A program made the translations under genes and the position numbers. Below are positions 1 to 10,718 of a stretch of DNA of 64,000 nucleotides, piece after piece (the first letter of the stretch is position 1; the number at the start of each line of letters is the position of its first letter). Below the pieces are notes generated by a model that did not search any database, was not told the DNA's origin, and saw only the letters and a list, made by a program, of their open reading frames with translations. Source of the DNA: Thermothielavioides terrestris NRRL 8126 (lineage: Eukaryota > Ascomycota > Sordariomycetes > Sordariales > Chaetomiaceae); assembly GCF_000226115.1 (NCBI RefSeq), contig NC_016457.1:3596001-3660000 (forward strand), written 5' to 3'.

Positions 1-1768
1 TCCACCTGGGAAGGCGGGCGGCGGGACTGGGCAAGTGGGGCGCGTGTCTGAGCACCTGCTGTTGAGGTACCTGTCTCCCAAAGGCAGCTTCCGTCTTCCA
101 GCACCTTGATCGGGATCGCGATGTTCTTTTGCCGTCAATCAGGAACGTAAATCTGAGCCAAAACCTTGCAGCTGCTTGGTGGCTGCCGTGGAGCAATGGC
201 TGGTTTGAGCAAGGGCAGGTGTCAACGTCAGCATCCGTGCCGCAAGCCGCGGCTCCGGGGGCTTGCAACAATCTCTTTCCGCCGCTGGCAGCTGTTTGTG
301 CGTTTGTGTGTCCGAGCAGGCACAGACATCAACGACTGCGGATATCTAGGTAGGTAGGTACCAGCTAGGCACATGCATAAACAGGCAGATGTTACGAGGA
401 CAGGATCCTGTGGAGGTATCTGGCAGTGCCTCGCCGGCCTTGCTCGCTGACCGCTGGCTGACGTTCAGCCCTTACCTATCTTACCTAGGTAGGTATTGGG
501 ATACTAATCACGCGCATTTGACAAGGAACTGAGCAAATATTCGATCATTCATGTCACACGCCCTGGGGGAACTGCCCCCTATTCGAGAGCCAGTGTTGGT
601 GGTGTTCCGCAAGTCGGTAGTCGGACATGTCAGGGCCCGATCATGGCTGGTCGAGATTGGGTGCAGGTGACGGATCCGCTTGTTATTCACCGAAACTCGC
701 GGTCGAAATGCCCCTCGTAGTGTGAGTTAGAGTCCCGAGACGCACACCAAATGGGCGCAGAGAGAGCGAGGCCGCCGCGCCATCTGAATCATGGAGCATG
801 GCCTGGCGGCATGAGGTCAGCCAGTGGATGCGTTCAAACCAAGCCGCCCCCCCCGCTCCCCCCCTCCCCCGGGCCGGTCCATGCTTCTCGATAACCTTGA
901 TTGCCATCAAGGACGACTTACACAGCGCACATTCGGGTAAGCACTGCGTAGAGTTCGTCTCTTCCGCGGCTCTCGTTAGGTGCCTTATGCTAGCCAAATA
1001 GCGGTCAGATGCACCAGCTCTCCGACGTTTGCATCCTCCACGCTCCTTGAAACCATCGATGGGCGATGACCTCATAAGTTCAGGAGAAGAACCCAGTGGG
1101 GAAAGGGAGGTAAAAGCGAGCAACAGCACAGACTTACACAATTGTAGTGCCAGGTGACCTACAGTCCCGGAGGCCCGTTTACACCATGTCTTTAGACACC
1201 GAGTCGTTTACAGTAAGGTGACGGAGAAAAATTTGAGTGTTGCAGCAAATGGATCTCGGGTGTTGGAAACTCAGGCTGACATCATCATCACCCAGTCCAG
1301 CGCTGCCAAGACCGGCAACCGTGGCGCAACGCTAAATTGACAGTGACCATGTCCAATTCGGGTGTGATCTTGGGCATGCCGAACTGGAGGGGCCATTGAG
1401 TATCCGACTTTCTTCCGAATTCTCTCCTGAATAATCCCTCTTGACGATTAGTTGTGGATGTAGGCAAGCGATAATATCACGCATCATTCTCACTAGTAGT
1501 CATCGTTCTTGCGTGAAGCTCGTTGTGGGTTTGTCTCTGGGGCACAGTCAACTTGCTGGAAACGGTTAGCGTTTCTCTGTCGACAGGCGCTTTCGGCAGA
1601 TTTGGCTCTCCGGAGCCTTGCTTGTTTGACGGAGCCCGCGGGTGTAAAGGGCACAGGTGCAACAGCTGCAGTCAGACAACCCATTGCATCGAAGGTTGTG
1701 AGGGATGATTGCAAGCTGAGCGCCGGATGGAAGGTTAACTCTAAATCCTCAGGGTCTCGGACATTCCC
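1..1768. other. Intergenic region, no supported gene
   Basis: Normal-composition DNA upstream of the aim18-like gene. Open frames exist (for example about 150 codons on the minus strand at 683-1141) but none has recognisable domains, codon bias or conserved motifs, and they overlap each other on both strands. Short direct and inverted runs of the TACCTAGGTAGG kind occur near 340-360 and 475-500; such CCTAGG-rich words are common in Sordariales intergenic DNA. The last few hundred bases should contain the promoter of the gene starting at 1769, but I see no clear core element. Confidence 0.6.
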
Positions 1769-2980
1769 ATGCTCTGCCAATCCGCGTCCCGGCGGCTTGC
1801 GCGGCCAACCGCCGCCGCCTCGTTCCGGCCACAGGTTCCCCGGCGCACCCTCTTCTCCCGCCGCACCGCGAGAACTTCCGGCCGACCAGTCGAGAATCTG
1901 GACATTCGTCGCCTCACGGAGCAGTCGGAGGAATACTACCGCAACCGACGCATCTTCCTCTGGTGCGGCACCATCGCTGGCGTTGTCTCCTTCATCTACA
2001 CTGCCTACAAACTCAAAGTCGAGCTGTCCAAACCCGTCAAGCTCGACTCCAACCTCCCTTCATCAAACCCGCTCGCGGGTCCCGGCGCAGCCGAGCGCAA
2101 AGTCATCGTGCACGATGGCGAAGGCCATGAGATCGTCCCGACCGGCAACAGCACAGTGCCAACCTTCCCCCGCACGCTCAACCTCCCGTCCTACACGGCC
2201 CCGATAGCCGCGTCCACCCCAACCCCCGCCGACCCTGCCGTCTCCCCGGCGATCACCTCCCCCGGCGGCGGCACAACCACTACCGAATACACGCTCGTGG
2301 GCCTCGGCCTGCGCACCGTCACCTTCGTCAACCTGCAAGTCTACGTGGTCGGCTTCTACGTGGCGACGGCCGACATCGCGGCGCTGCAGGACGCGCTGGT
2401 CAAGAAGGTCAACCCGATCGCGACGACGCTCGTGCCCGGCGAGCGCGAGCAGCTGCGCGCCGCGCTGCTCGACCCGGCCGAGGGCGAGCGCACGTGGGAC
2501 GAGCTGCTGGCCGCCGGCGTGCCCGCGCGGTCCGCGTTCCGCGTCGTGCCCGTGCGCGACACCGACTTCCACCACCTGCGCGACGGCTTCGTGCGCGCCA
2601 TCCAGGCGCGCGCCCCGCCGTCGGCGCAGAACGACGACGCGTTCGGCGAGGCCATGCGCCAGTTCCGCGCCGTCTTCAACCGCGGCAGCGTGCCCAAGCG
2701 CAAGGAGCTGCTGCTCGCGAGGGACGAGACCGGGCGGCTCAGCATTACGTATGATGCCGGCGCGAACAAGCAAGAGGGGCGTCCGGCGGGGCGGCAGTTG
2801 ATCGGCGTGGTGGAGGACGAGAGGGTGTCGAGGGCACTGTGGCTGAATTACCTGGCGGGCAAGAAGGTGGCCAGCGAACCGGCGCGGAAGAGCATTGTGG
2901 AGGGCATCATGGAGTTCGTGGAGAGGCCGGTTGGCACTGTCGCGACACGGGTGGTGCCGGTGGTGAACGCGAAGGTATGA
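1769..2980 (+). CDS. aim18: AIM18/FMP22-like mitochondrial chalcone-isomerase-fold protein
   Basis: A single-exon 403-codon gene. Seen: an Arg/Ser/Ala-rich N-terminus (residues 1-45, RRLARPTAAA and RRTLFSRRTAR) typical of a mitochondrial presequence, one membrane segment at about 62-82 (IFLWCGTIAGVVSFIYTAY), a low-complexity Pro/Thr linker (about 125-165), then a C-terminal domain from about 168 (EYTLVGLGLRTVTFVNLQVYV onward) that matches the chalcone-isomerase-like fold of fungal AIM18/AIM46 proteins. The family is mitochondrial in yeast; the fungal members are thought to be non-catalytic or of unknown, possibly haem-related role. The start is the first ATG of the frame and begins the presequence. 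The stretch 2,340-2,700 is very GC-rich, unlike the 5' third. It converges with the glutaredoxin gene 203 bp downstream. Family assignment is from recognition of sequence pattern, not a search. Confidence 0.82.
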   Translation: MLCQSASRRLARPTAAASFRPQVPRRTLFSRRTARTSGRPVENLDIRRLTEQSEEYYRNRRIFLWCGTIAGVVSFIYTAYKLKVELSKPVKLDSNLPSSNPLAGPGAAERKVIVHDGEGHEIVPTGNSTVPTFPRTLNLPSYTAPIAASTPTPADPAVSPAITSPGGGTTTTEYTLVGLGLRTVTFVNLQVYVVGFYVATADIAALQDALVKKVNPIATTLVPGEREQLRAALLDPAEGERTWDELLAAGVPARSAFRVVPVRDTDFHHLRDGFVRAIQARAPPSAQNDDAFGEAMRQFRAVFNRGSVPKRKELLLARDETGRLSITYDAGANKQEGRPAGRQLIGVVEDERVSRALWLNYLAGKKVASEPARKSIVEGIMEFVERPVGTVATRVVPVVNAKV

Positions 2981-3183
2981 TATAGGCCCAATCGGCTCGT
3001 AGGGCACTCGGGTGCAACCAGAGACCACTCCAAGAAACGGAGGCATGCGATCATGTACAATTACAGCGGCTCTTTCAATACATTTGTATACGCATCACAG
3101 GTGAGGCTACCCGAGCCGTCCATCAGCATTAGGTATCCTGATCCGCAGCGCAGGAAACCACAGCAGCGGCGACCCCCCGCGCC

Positions 3184-3627
3184 TTAGAGCGCACCAGCCT
3201 CCGCCAACAGCTCCTCGATCTTCTTGCCATCCTTGCCATTCTTAACGACCGCCTCTAAATCCGAGTTGCCGCCGATGTGCACCCGGTTGATGAAGATGTT
3301 GGGCACCGTGCGCTGGCCGGTGAGCTTGTGCAGCGCGTTCTGGATGTCGTCGCCGTCACTCTCTTGGTTGAGCTCGATGGCCGTGTACTTGGCTTTCAGC
3401 CCGTCGAGGATCCGCTTCGTGTTGTTACAGTAAGGGCAGTACGACTTGCTGAAGACCACTGGGAGCAGCCAAAGTCCTTTAGTACCGAAACCTGTAGACC
3501 CCAGGGAGGGAGGGCAGTTGTACGTACTGACAGCGTTGTCATCGATCAGCTGCTGGGCTTTCTTCTGCGCGGCATCCATGGTTGCGGATGGACTGGAACC
3601 GAACAGTCTACGGAAGATAAAGGACAT
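3184..3627 (-). CDS. grx1: Dithiol glutaredoxin (CPYC type), one intron
   Basis: Coding exons are 3528-3627 and 3184-3458 on the minus strand, separated by a 69-bp phase-1 intron (3459-3527, GTACGT...CCCAG). The intron length is a multiple of three and it has no stop, so an unspliced frame of 147 codons exists; splicing gives 124 residues reading DNAVMVFSKSYCPYC across the junction, which is the family pattern. Seen: active site CPYC at about 41-44, the TVPNIF cis-proline motif and the GGNSDL glutathione-site motif. Known: such enzymes reduce protein disulfides and glutathione-mixed disulfides with GSH. There are two in-frame starts: ATG at residue 1 begins a short basic, hydrophobic leader (MSFIFRRLFGSSPS), and Met17 begins a conventional cytosolic protein. 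This resembles yeast GRX2, where alternative starts give mitochondrial and cytosolic forms. Convergent with aim18. Confidence 0.93.
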   Translation of the reverse strand: MSFIFRRLFGSSPSATMDAAQKKAQQLIDDNAVSTYNCPPSLGSTGFGTKGLWLLPVVFSKSYCPYCNNTKRILDGLKAKYTAIELNQESDGDDIQNALHKLTGQRTVPNIFINRVHIGGNSDLEAVVKNGKDGKKIEELLAEAGAL

Positions 3628-5450
3628 GAAAGTCGTTGTTGCGGGTGTTGATGTTAAAGACCGGAAGAAGGAAAAATGAGGGGCGAAGTTCGCTTTCTTG
3701 TAAGCCTTGGGGTCGTGCTTGCAACGGTACTTGTGTGGTCCCCTACTCGGCGGCGGATTGCGCCATCCACAGATTTGTCAACGAGGCATTCCCTGACAAA
3801 CACTGGATTGCACAGGAACACAGCAGTGCATACAAACCTGGAAGCTTCTCGATAGTATAAGAAAGCGGAATAGTTACTAAGAAGCCGCAAAGCTTCGGAA
3901 GGAGCGCGTGGAAAGGTTCGTCCGGTGAGAGCGGATTTGACCCCGGTCCCATGCCCGCGCCAAACCCCTGGTTTGAGATCTTTTTCCGTTCATGGAACGC
4001 CAGCATCAAGTCAACTTCCCGATGACGCAAGTGGCCCGTGCAAAGCCCTGAGGAAGGAGCCGGTTCGGCAGTCTTGATCGCTCAGGCAGTTCCTGAAGCA
4101 AAACTTCAAGATGCAGCTCCGTAACAGCGGTTACATACACATGGACTGTAGGAACGAGCTCAGCATTGCTTCATCAACCTTAATTCACGGGGCTTTTTCT
4201 CCGGAGTTCAGGTATCCGTTTAGTTGGTCCAGAGGCCCAAATCATGTGACTTGACTACCTGGTAGCGCGATTTGCCCGGCGTAAATTTCTTCGCAAATTG
4301 ACAAGACGCAATGCTTCGCTTCAGAACTACGGGGGTACTGTGCAGACAGTCACCGTTGGGTTTCTTTGACGGAAGGTTAGCGCAGGGCGGTTGGTTCACT
4401 AGCGCCCACGCTCTACACTAAGCTGGCTCAAACCGAAACAGCGATAGTTAAGTGATAAGATTGAGAGATTGCGCTCTGAACGCGAGAAAAGCGAGGCTAT
4501 TCGCATACAGGACTCCCCTTTCCGGGCATTGCCTCGTTGTCTTGGCCTGGAGTGTGATTCACTCTCGTTGGGCTCAAGGGCTTCAAAGGAGTGCGAAGAA
4601 GCCAAGGGGCAATTGGATCAGCTTCGGACGACTTTTAACCTCCTGGTTGGCTCCAGAAGAAGGCGGTAGTGTGTACTCCGAAGAGCAGCTCAACAAAATG
4701 CGATGATCCGCCGCAAAGTTGGAGCTGTGAAACGTTAGACAGCGGTGGGCTGGTCACTGGTCGACCCATCAGCGGCAACATGTCGAATGTTCTGACATCT
4801 TGTTCTCTCGCTATCTTTGAACTTTAATGCCATTGTATCGCCGGCTTTGAAGAGAGGTCCCGAAAAGAGGTCCCGAAATGCTGTGGCAAACGGGGCAGTC
4901 GGACATCCTCCATGATGCAGTTGGTCAGAAATTGGGCAGCCGACCAATGGTCACAATGGCAGGCGGAGCAGGTCGGACCCACATTCAGGCGGGGTCTTTG
5001 GGCCACGGGGTTGGCCCCGAGACTTTTCCCAGACCCTTGCAGGAAGGACTGGACCATCTGAAGACCGCCACCACCAGCATCGAGCTGAGCGTGCTGTCGG
5101 GAACCAGATCGGCCCTCTCAGGCACTGAAGCGACCCTGCTTTGTTCTCGAAGCGGGGAGCATTGAGAGGCGTTTTGTTGCCATTCCCGGCACCTGGTGCG
5201 AGGACAACGCGACACTTGCCCCGCCCACTCGAGGGCAGCAACTCTGGCCTCTACACGAGAGTGGTCATTGGCCTGGCAGTCTTTCCGCCCCGACTGATGC
5301 ATCCGGCCAGCACGTATCCCAATACCCTGCACCGCCTCCACCGGACCAGGCGACGAACGGTCTGATAAAACCATCCTCCCTTTCTCTTCGTCCTCCCCTC
5401 TCTACCAGGTCGACGGCATCGTGTCGTAGTACCACACGAACGTCGCCAAA
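3628..5450. other. Intergenic region between glutaredoxin and BAG genes
   Basis: About 1.8 kb of ordinary composition. No frame has recognisable domains. A short near-tandem duplication (GAGGTCCCGAAA twice) lies at 4854-4878. A pyrimidine-rich tract at about 5373-5406 (CTTTCTCTTCGTCCTCCCC) looks like the CT-rich core promoter common just upstream of transcription starts in filamentous fungi and suggests a short 5' UTR for the BAG gene. Confidence 0.55.
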
Positions 5451-6779
5451 GTGGCTTCCGGTTCAGGACCTTGGGCATCATTGGGTGCCTCGTTCGCCAG
5501 CCTCGCCGGCAATTTTAGTTCGGCGCTGCGGGGCTTTCCTGCGTCGCTGCACACGTATCTAGACGCCGCGGGCGATCGCGTGGCGGGTGCGACCGGCTAC
5601 CTCCAGTTAACAACCGGCCTTTCACCGACGGTGCTCTACGCGACGGCCGGTGCCCTCCTGTTCCTCGGCGCCATCCCAGCAGTCTTGGCACGTAACGGAC
5701 AAGGCAGCAGAAAATCTGGAAGCATGTCGCGCTACGGCTTCTCAAGCCGCGGGGGGTTTTCGCCCTTCAGCTCGCAGGATGGCGTGCCCAACGTGACAGA
5801 CGAGGATTTCAGCTACATCACGTCGGCAGACCTAGAAGATCATGAGTTCGACTTCCCTCAGCCGTATATTATGCCCCACTCGCACATCGTCGACTACAAT
5901 CACTTCTCCCACTCGGCTCCTGCGCCTGCCTATGGTCAGCCCCGACCCGAAGACGACGTCATGCTGATCAGGTACCGGGGCGTCACCTACCCGGAGCACT
6001 TTCCGGCATATTCGATCGGTGACGGGAAGCTGTTAGTCAGCGATGTGCGAGAGCGTGTGATGATGATCCTGGACCTATCGGATCGCCAGGCGAAGAAGAT
6101 CAGGATGTACTACAAAGGCCGCCGTCTAAAGGACCCCGCGACCCCAGTGCGCAAATACGGTGTCAAAGACAACAGCGAAGTCTTGGTGATACTGGACGAA
6201 TCGGGATACGAAAGCAGCGAGAGCGAAGAGGAGGCGGTCGTGGTTGGAAGGGATAGCAGAGGGAGGTACGAGGGGCCGGGAGAGTCGCCGAGATCGCCGA
6301 GGCTCGGCCGTTCGGACAGAGTGGGTGACCGGAGCCCCCGGGACAGCTCCTCGCAGGTCGGCACAGAAGTTCCGGTGGACGACAGCAGGAGGAGAGGCAC
6401 ATCCAGAGTGCGAGCCCATTCACCTGGATCAGCCGTCTCGGCAGCCAGCGCACCTGTCGCTCCCCCCGTCGTTCCCCCCGTCGCTCCCCCCGTCGGCATC
6501 CCCGGAGGCCCCATCGAAAAGCTGAACAACATTGCCGCGGACTTCGACAGCAAATGGCTGCCCTTGTGCATGGAGTTCGCGGCGAACCCTCCTATGGACG
6601 CTAAAAAGCGCATCGATGAGCATCGCAAGCTTTCCGAAACCATCATGCAGCAGGTCCTTCTCAAACTCGACGCGATCGAGACCTCCAGCGAGGAGGGCGC
6701 GCGGGCTCGCAGGAAGGCGCTGGTGGTGGAAGTGCAGAAAGCGTTGAAGGCGCTTGACGACGCGAGGAACTTGATATGA
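5451..6779 (+). CDS. Membrane-anchored UBL-BAG domain co-chaperone of Hsp70
   Basis: A 442-codon frame without introns. Seen: a hydrophobic segment at about 60-80 (VLYATAGALLFLGAIPAVLA), a ubiquitin-like domain at about 170-249 (MLIRYRGVTY ... YYKGRRLKDPATPV ... SEVLVILDE), an acidic then Arg/Ser-rich linker, a Pro/Val/Ala tract (12-bp imperfect DNA repeats near 6,455-6,500), and a C-terminal BAG domain at about 354-440 (PIEKLNNIAADFDSKWLP ... RRKALVVEVQKALKALDDA). The layout is that of S. pombe Bag102-like and Snl1-like proteins: nucleotide exchange factors that bind the Hsp70 ATPase domain, anchored in the ER or nuclear membrane, with the UBL able to contact the proteasome. Odd: the first codon of the conserved frame is GTG in a good start context (GCCAAAGTGGCT), with an in-frame TAG at 5427-5429 and no ATG between; the first in-frame ATG (about residue 92) would lose the membrane anchor. 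Confidence 0.88.
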   Translation: MASGSGPWASLGASFASLAGNFSSALRGFPASLHTYLDAAGDRVAGATGYLQLTTGLSPTVLYATAGALLFLGAIPAVLARNGQGSRKSGSMSRYGFSSRGGFSPFSSQDGVPNVTDEDFSYITSADLEDHEFDFPQPYIMPHSHIVDYNHFSHSAPAPAYGQPRPEDDVMLIRYRGVTYPEHFPAYSIGDGKLLVSDVRERVMMILDLSDRQAKKIRMYYKGRRLKDPATPVRKYGVKDNSEVLVILDESGYESSESEEEAVVVGRDSRGRYEGPGESPRSPRLGRSDRVGDRSPRDSSSQVGTEVPVDDSRRRGTSRVRAHSPGSAVSAASAPVAPPVVPPVAPPVGIPGGPIEKLNNIAADFDSKWLPLCMEFAANPPMDAKKRIDEHRKLSETIMQQVLLKLDAIETSSEEGARARRKALVVEVQKALKALDDARNLI

Positions 6780-7580
6780 CGACCGGCGATCCAACAGTCA
6801 ACATCGAGGCTCGGATCCGGCAGACGTTTCCATTGCCGGAACCCCTGTCCGGCCGATTCCGCCCTTATTCACCTCCGATCTTGATTCGCTATAGCCGTCA
6901 GCGCCTGAGGACGTCCTCCCTGGCGAGCGAGTTTCCAGCCATGCACTCCATTACCTTGTACATACGTATTGTTCATTTCAGGAAGTCAGTCACTGGGTGC
7001 ATGAAACATCTGGTCGGGTGGTGTTTCTCGACCTCCGCTCTCCGTCCCGCGGGAAGAAAGGGGACTACAATAGACCGCCATTTCCAGCGGTTGAACTTGC
7101 AACCGTTCTGGCACGGACATGCCCAGATTGGTGACCCGTCTCGCTCAGAGAAAGTCGCTCAACCCTAGTTCTTGTAACCAGGAGAGAACATTGTCTCTCG
7201 TCTGCCCAAACAACCGCAGGTTGTAGAGATAGGGTCGGCCTGCCGAGAGGGTGATGCCCGTTCCTGGCCGTCTGCCTGCCGCCCGACAGCTGGTGGATTT
7301 TGGGAAAAGCTGCCCCGCCCAGGCCCGGTAGGTCTAACCCTACCCTCTCCTGCCTCAGGCAAAAAGAAATCACTCCTTCCCCCGTAAGCCTCCACTACAT
7401 CCAAATCCGGCCTAGCGCATTTGCGCCCGCCTGACTGCACACGGCCAATTTTCAGCACACACAAAAAAGTCGACCATCAACCATCGCAAGGGTAAGGAAG
7501 CAGCCAGCTGCTATTTGATCAGCCGGAGCGCGACTGATCAATCTTTTCTTTTCTTCTTCTGCCCAGGTCACCACGGCAAA
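6780..7580. promoter_or_regulatory. uL13 upstream region with AACCCTA motifs and probable 5' UTR intron
   Basis: No gene is seen between the BAG stop and the uL13 start. Two AACCCTA words occur (about 7160-7167 and 7335-7341). This telomere-like motif is the binding word of Tbf1-type factors, established regulators of ribosomal-protein genes in many fungi, so it fits the gene downstream. A probable 5' UTR intron is visible at 7492-7566: GTAAGG donor, a CTGAT branch-like word, a long pyrimidine tract, and a CCCAG acceptor 14 bases before the ATG. The regulatory role is inferred. Confidence 0.5.
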
Positions 7581-8649
7581 ATGTCTTCGTTCGAGTCTGT
7601 GGTATGTTCTTCCCCTCCACCCAAATTGACGCATCGGCAAAGCTTCGAGCGAATGTTGGCCGCCCGCGACTTCGCGAACGCAAACACGGAAAACGAAGAT
7701 GTCGCCCGGGGTGGCGGTTAGGCGATGCGTTGTCCTGGGAGTGTCGGGATGTGCCTCAGATGCTTACAGGTGCCTGCACAGGTCGTGATCGATGGCAAGG
7801 GCCACCTGCTTGGCCGCCTGGCCAGCATCGTCGCCAAGCAGCTCCTCAGCGGCCAGAAGATCGTCGTCGTCCGCTGCGAAGCCCTCAACATCTCCGGCGA
7901 GTTCTTCCGCGCGAAGCGTACGTGCCATTATTTCACTAGTTCGATCTTGGATCCCGTGGGAGGAGAGACGCAAAACCGATTCGGGGCTTGGGTGACTCGG
8001 GGTGTTTGGATATCAGGGCGGCATGATGAGGAAGCAAGATCGGGAGGCTGACGGTCGCGAACAGTCAAGTATCACGCCTACCTTCGCAAGATGACCCGGT
8101 ACAACCCCACCCGCGGCGGTGAGTCGATCATACCCGATCGATTGTCCCAAGATGGCGCGAGTCTGACAGCCCCCCAGGCCCTTTCCACTTCCGCGCCCCC
8201 TCCCGTATCTTCTACAAGGCCGTCCGCGGCATGATCCCCCACAAGACCGCCCGCGGTGCCGCCGCCCTTGAGCGCCTCAAGGTCTTCGAGGGTGTCCCTC
8301 CCCCGTACGACAAGAAGAAGAAGATGGTGGTTCCTCAGGCTCTGCGCGTCCTGAGGCTGCAGCCCGGCCGCAAGTACTGCACCGTTGGCCGTCTCAGCCA
8401 CGAGGTCGGCTGGAAGTACCAGGACGTTGTCGAGAGGTGCGTCCAAGCCAGGATATCTGCGACTCTGTACCCGCGGATGGGAGGGCGTGAAAATGCTGAC
8501 ACCGTGGCAGGCTGGAGGAGCGGCGCAAGGCGAAGGGCGCCGCCTACTACGAGCGCAAGAAGCTGGCTGCGAGACAGCTTTCCGAGGCGAAGAAGGCGGC
8601 GAAGGTCGACTCGAAGACGGCGGAGGCCCTCGCGGCCTACGGCTACTAA
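7581..8649 (+). CDS. rpl16: 60S ribosomal protein uL13 (L16/L13a), five coding exons
   Basis: Coding exons are 7581-7601, 7782-7917, 8065-8118, 8178-8436 and 8511-8649, giving 202 residues, the family length. Introns (180, 147, 59 and 74 bp) all have GT...AG ends. Seen in the spliced product: [20 protein letters not shown] at the N-terminus, [19 protein letters not shown] across intron 2, [14 protein letters not shown] across intron 3, the PPPYDKKKK and [14 protein letters not shown] blocks, and the C-terminal ALAAYGY; these are near-identical to fungal L16. It is a component of the large subunit near the exit-tunnel side. Exon 1 codes only seven residues. Intron 1 has a second canonical acceptor 12 bases upstream (AG at 7768-7769) that would add four in-frame residues (VPAQ). 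The first intron directly after a very short first coding exon is typical of ribosomal-protein genes. Confidence 0.96.
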
Positions 8650-10512
8650 ACGCGGTGGCCGGCTCGCACCCTGCTTTGTCCTTTATGCGGTTTCACTCTA
8701 GATTGGCGCGGTGGTTCAGGGCATCAACTTCATATGCGTGGATGGTGGGAATGGCAACGGCTATCTGATTCACTGTGCTCCCCAGGCTTGGGACCTCATA
8801 AATACATGAGATCAACCAATGGAGACCGAGGTTGCACGGGATGAAGGAAGCGCAGCCAAACAAAACAACAATACCCGGCTCTGGCGGAGAGGCTTCGTGC
8901 TGTTGTTGGGCAGGGGCGCTGTTGAGTCGCGCCCCTCGATATGACAGCTGAGTGCCTCGGCCAGTGGCCCGCTCATGCTGAATTCAGTGACCATAATCTG
9001 TATCTGTGCCAGTTTAGCGGTGAATGCAAAGGGAAAGCGCTGCGAGGGTTGATGATCATGGGATGCTCCGGGGCTGACGTGCAATCTCGTGCTCAACTTG
9101 GTCTCCTGTCGGCAACAGACAGGGTGCCGGGCTGCGGGTTCTGCCTGGACGTTGCAGGTTGAGAGCCGGACCAATGGGCCAAACATCACAGTTGCCCTGC
9201 CCCGCTGCTGGATCGTTGTTTGACTGGAACAAAGTCCAGGGACCGCGGATAGGAGGACGTCTTGGGTCCGAAGCGACCTATCACAGATGCTCGCGGATAT
9301 CTCGGGCACGTTTGGTTGGAGCATCTGCTCGTCAGGGGGAGTTCCAGTTAGGTTGAGTACCTGGATTTGCTGTTTGTTGTTCTAGACCGGCATCTCAGGG
9401 GACCATTGACTCGCGTCGCGCCGCTCATGTTTGACATGCTATTCTGAGCTGGTGCCGCGGCGATGGCTTCAGTTCCGAGAAGATGAGTACCCTGCGGGTG
9501 GGCGAAACCTGGAGTTCCTCAAATCAACGATCTGCTAGATCTCCTCGATCAAATTACCATCATTATGGGTTATGGAGGACACCTGTTAAGGGTTTGGAAG
9601 TTTTGGGTGCTGAAGACAGCACCTGCAGAGGTTCATCATGTTCTTGAGCCCGCTCGACGTCCGGAGGCTTTCCTAAGAGATGGGGTTCAAGACATTGTTT
9701 GTAGCCATCACGAGGAGTATCTAATCAACCGGTTCCATCATTTATACAGATTACATTTGATGGAGATGAACGCTTTGGAAACTAAGAGTGGATGTCGGCG
9801 GGAGAGTTATGGGGATCTTAAACCCACCCTCACACAGCGTCCTATGTCCAACGGCACCACCAAGAACCCCGTACCCAAGCAAACGGACGTCTTGTATGGC
9901 TTCCAAAGTAACCCCTAGGCAGCTAACCCGATCACGAGAACTTCCGACTTCAAGCCCCAAAACATCAATACAGCTCACCTTATCTGGGAACGGAACCTTC
10001 AATGCACTGAGGGCACCTGCGACTGCGAGTAGCCTAGAACATGACGTTTTCCGCAACCGCTATCACAATAGTATGTGGCTTTGGGCAAAAAGTCATTTTC
10101 CAACTCACATCCTAGACTTCATGAGTTTCCGGTCCTCCCGGTCGTTCCTGGTCGTCCCTTGAACCTAGGGTGCACTATTCTTCGCAAGGGGCCGTTGGTT
10201 TCAAGGACTCGGCCTTCGGTTCTGACCGGACGAGGAAGACCTCGACATCGCCATCGGCCATTTTATAGCACAGACACAACTATACTTCATTTTCTCTGCG
10301 GCAGCTGAGTCCAGACTACTAGCCAACTGTGTATGACTCGGGAGGTTATGAGACGATGTGCTATGTTTCTGTTTCAATCAACAAGTTTCAAGACGTGGCG
10401 TGATGATTTTTGGTGCTGAACTGTATTCTCTCGCGTTGGTCACCGCAGTTTCTAGTAGTCAAGACCCCCCCGGCTGCGAGCTAGGGGAAAAACCTTAGTG
10501 CAAGCATCGACG
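8650..10512. other. Gene-poor flank left of the retrotransposon nest
   Basis: Ordinary-composition DNA downstream of uL13. An ATAAATA word at about 8797-8803 could belong to its poly(A) signal. Open frames of 70-170 codons (for example minus 8812-9324 and plus 9565-9918) show no recognisable motif and overlap other frames. There is no sign of RIP here: composition changes sharply at the LTR beginning at 10518, so mutation did not visibly spread into this flank. Confidence 0.55.
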
Positions 10513-10517
10513 TTGTG

Positions 10518-10718
10518 TGTCACGTCAGGGGTAAGGGGCTCAGAGCTTGGCACAGCGCACTGGCCATGGTTTCCCCACTCCTGGGTGTATATATACCACG
10601 CTCTGTTCAGTCTTTAGCTCTCTTTTGTACTGGAACAACGCACTCTCTCTTTGCATTCCGATGCTCTACTACGATCCTACCGTTGTATCTACACCTCGTA
10701 GCTCGCTATAGTATATCA
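10518..10718 (+). repeat. 5' LTR of element A (201 bp)
   Basis: Begins TGTCACGTCAGGGG and ends TATATCA. Matches 51336-51536 over its full length with only transition differences. It contains a TATATATA stretch (about 10587-10594) followed by pyrimidine-rich CTCTCTTT sequence, a plausible LTR promoter. Immediately left is TTGTG, the target duplication. Confidence 0.92.

Noticed and set aside
683..1141. A 152-codon minus-strand frame in the left flank, and a 232-codon frame from 1509 running into aim18
   Set aside because: No motif or codon bias; the latter overlaps the aim18 start in another frame and has a low-complexity Ser/Pro product.
2063..3046. A 327-codon frame on the minus strand opposite the aim18-like gene
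   Set aside because: Antisense shadow of a GC-rich gene: Arg/His/Gly-rich low-complexity product with no domain; the plus strand has a convincing protein.
7918..8064. Possible box C/D snoRNA in uL13 intron 2 (ATGATGA and CTGA words)
   Set aside because: The two boxes are only about 25-30 bases apart, there is no terminal stem, and no second box pair is seen.
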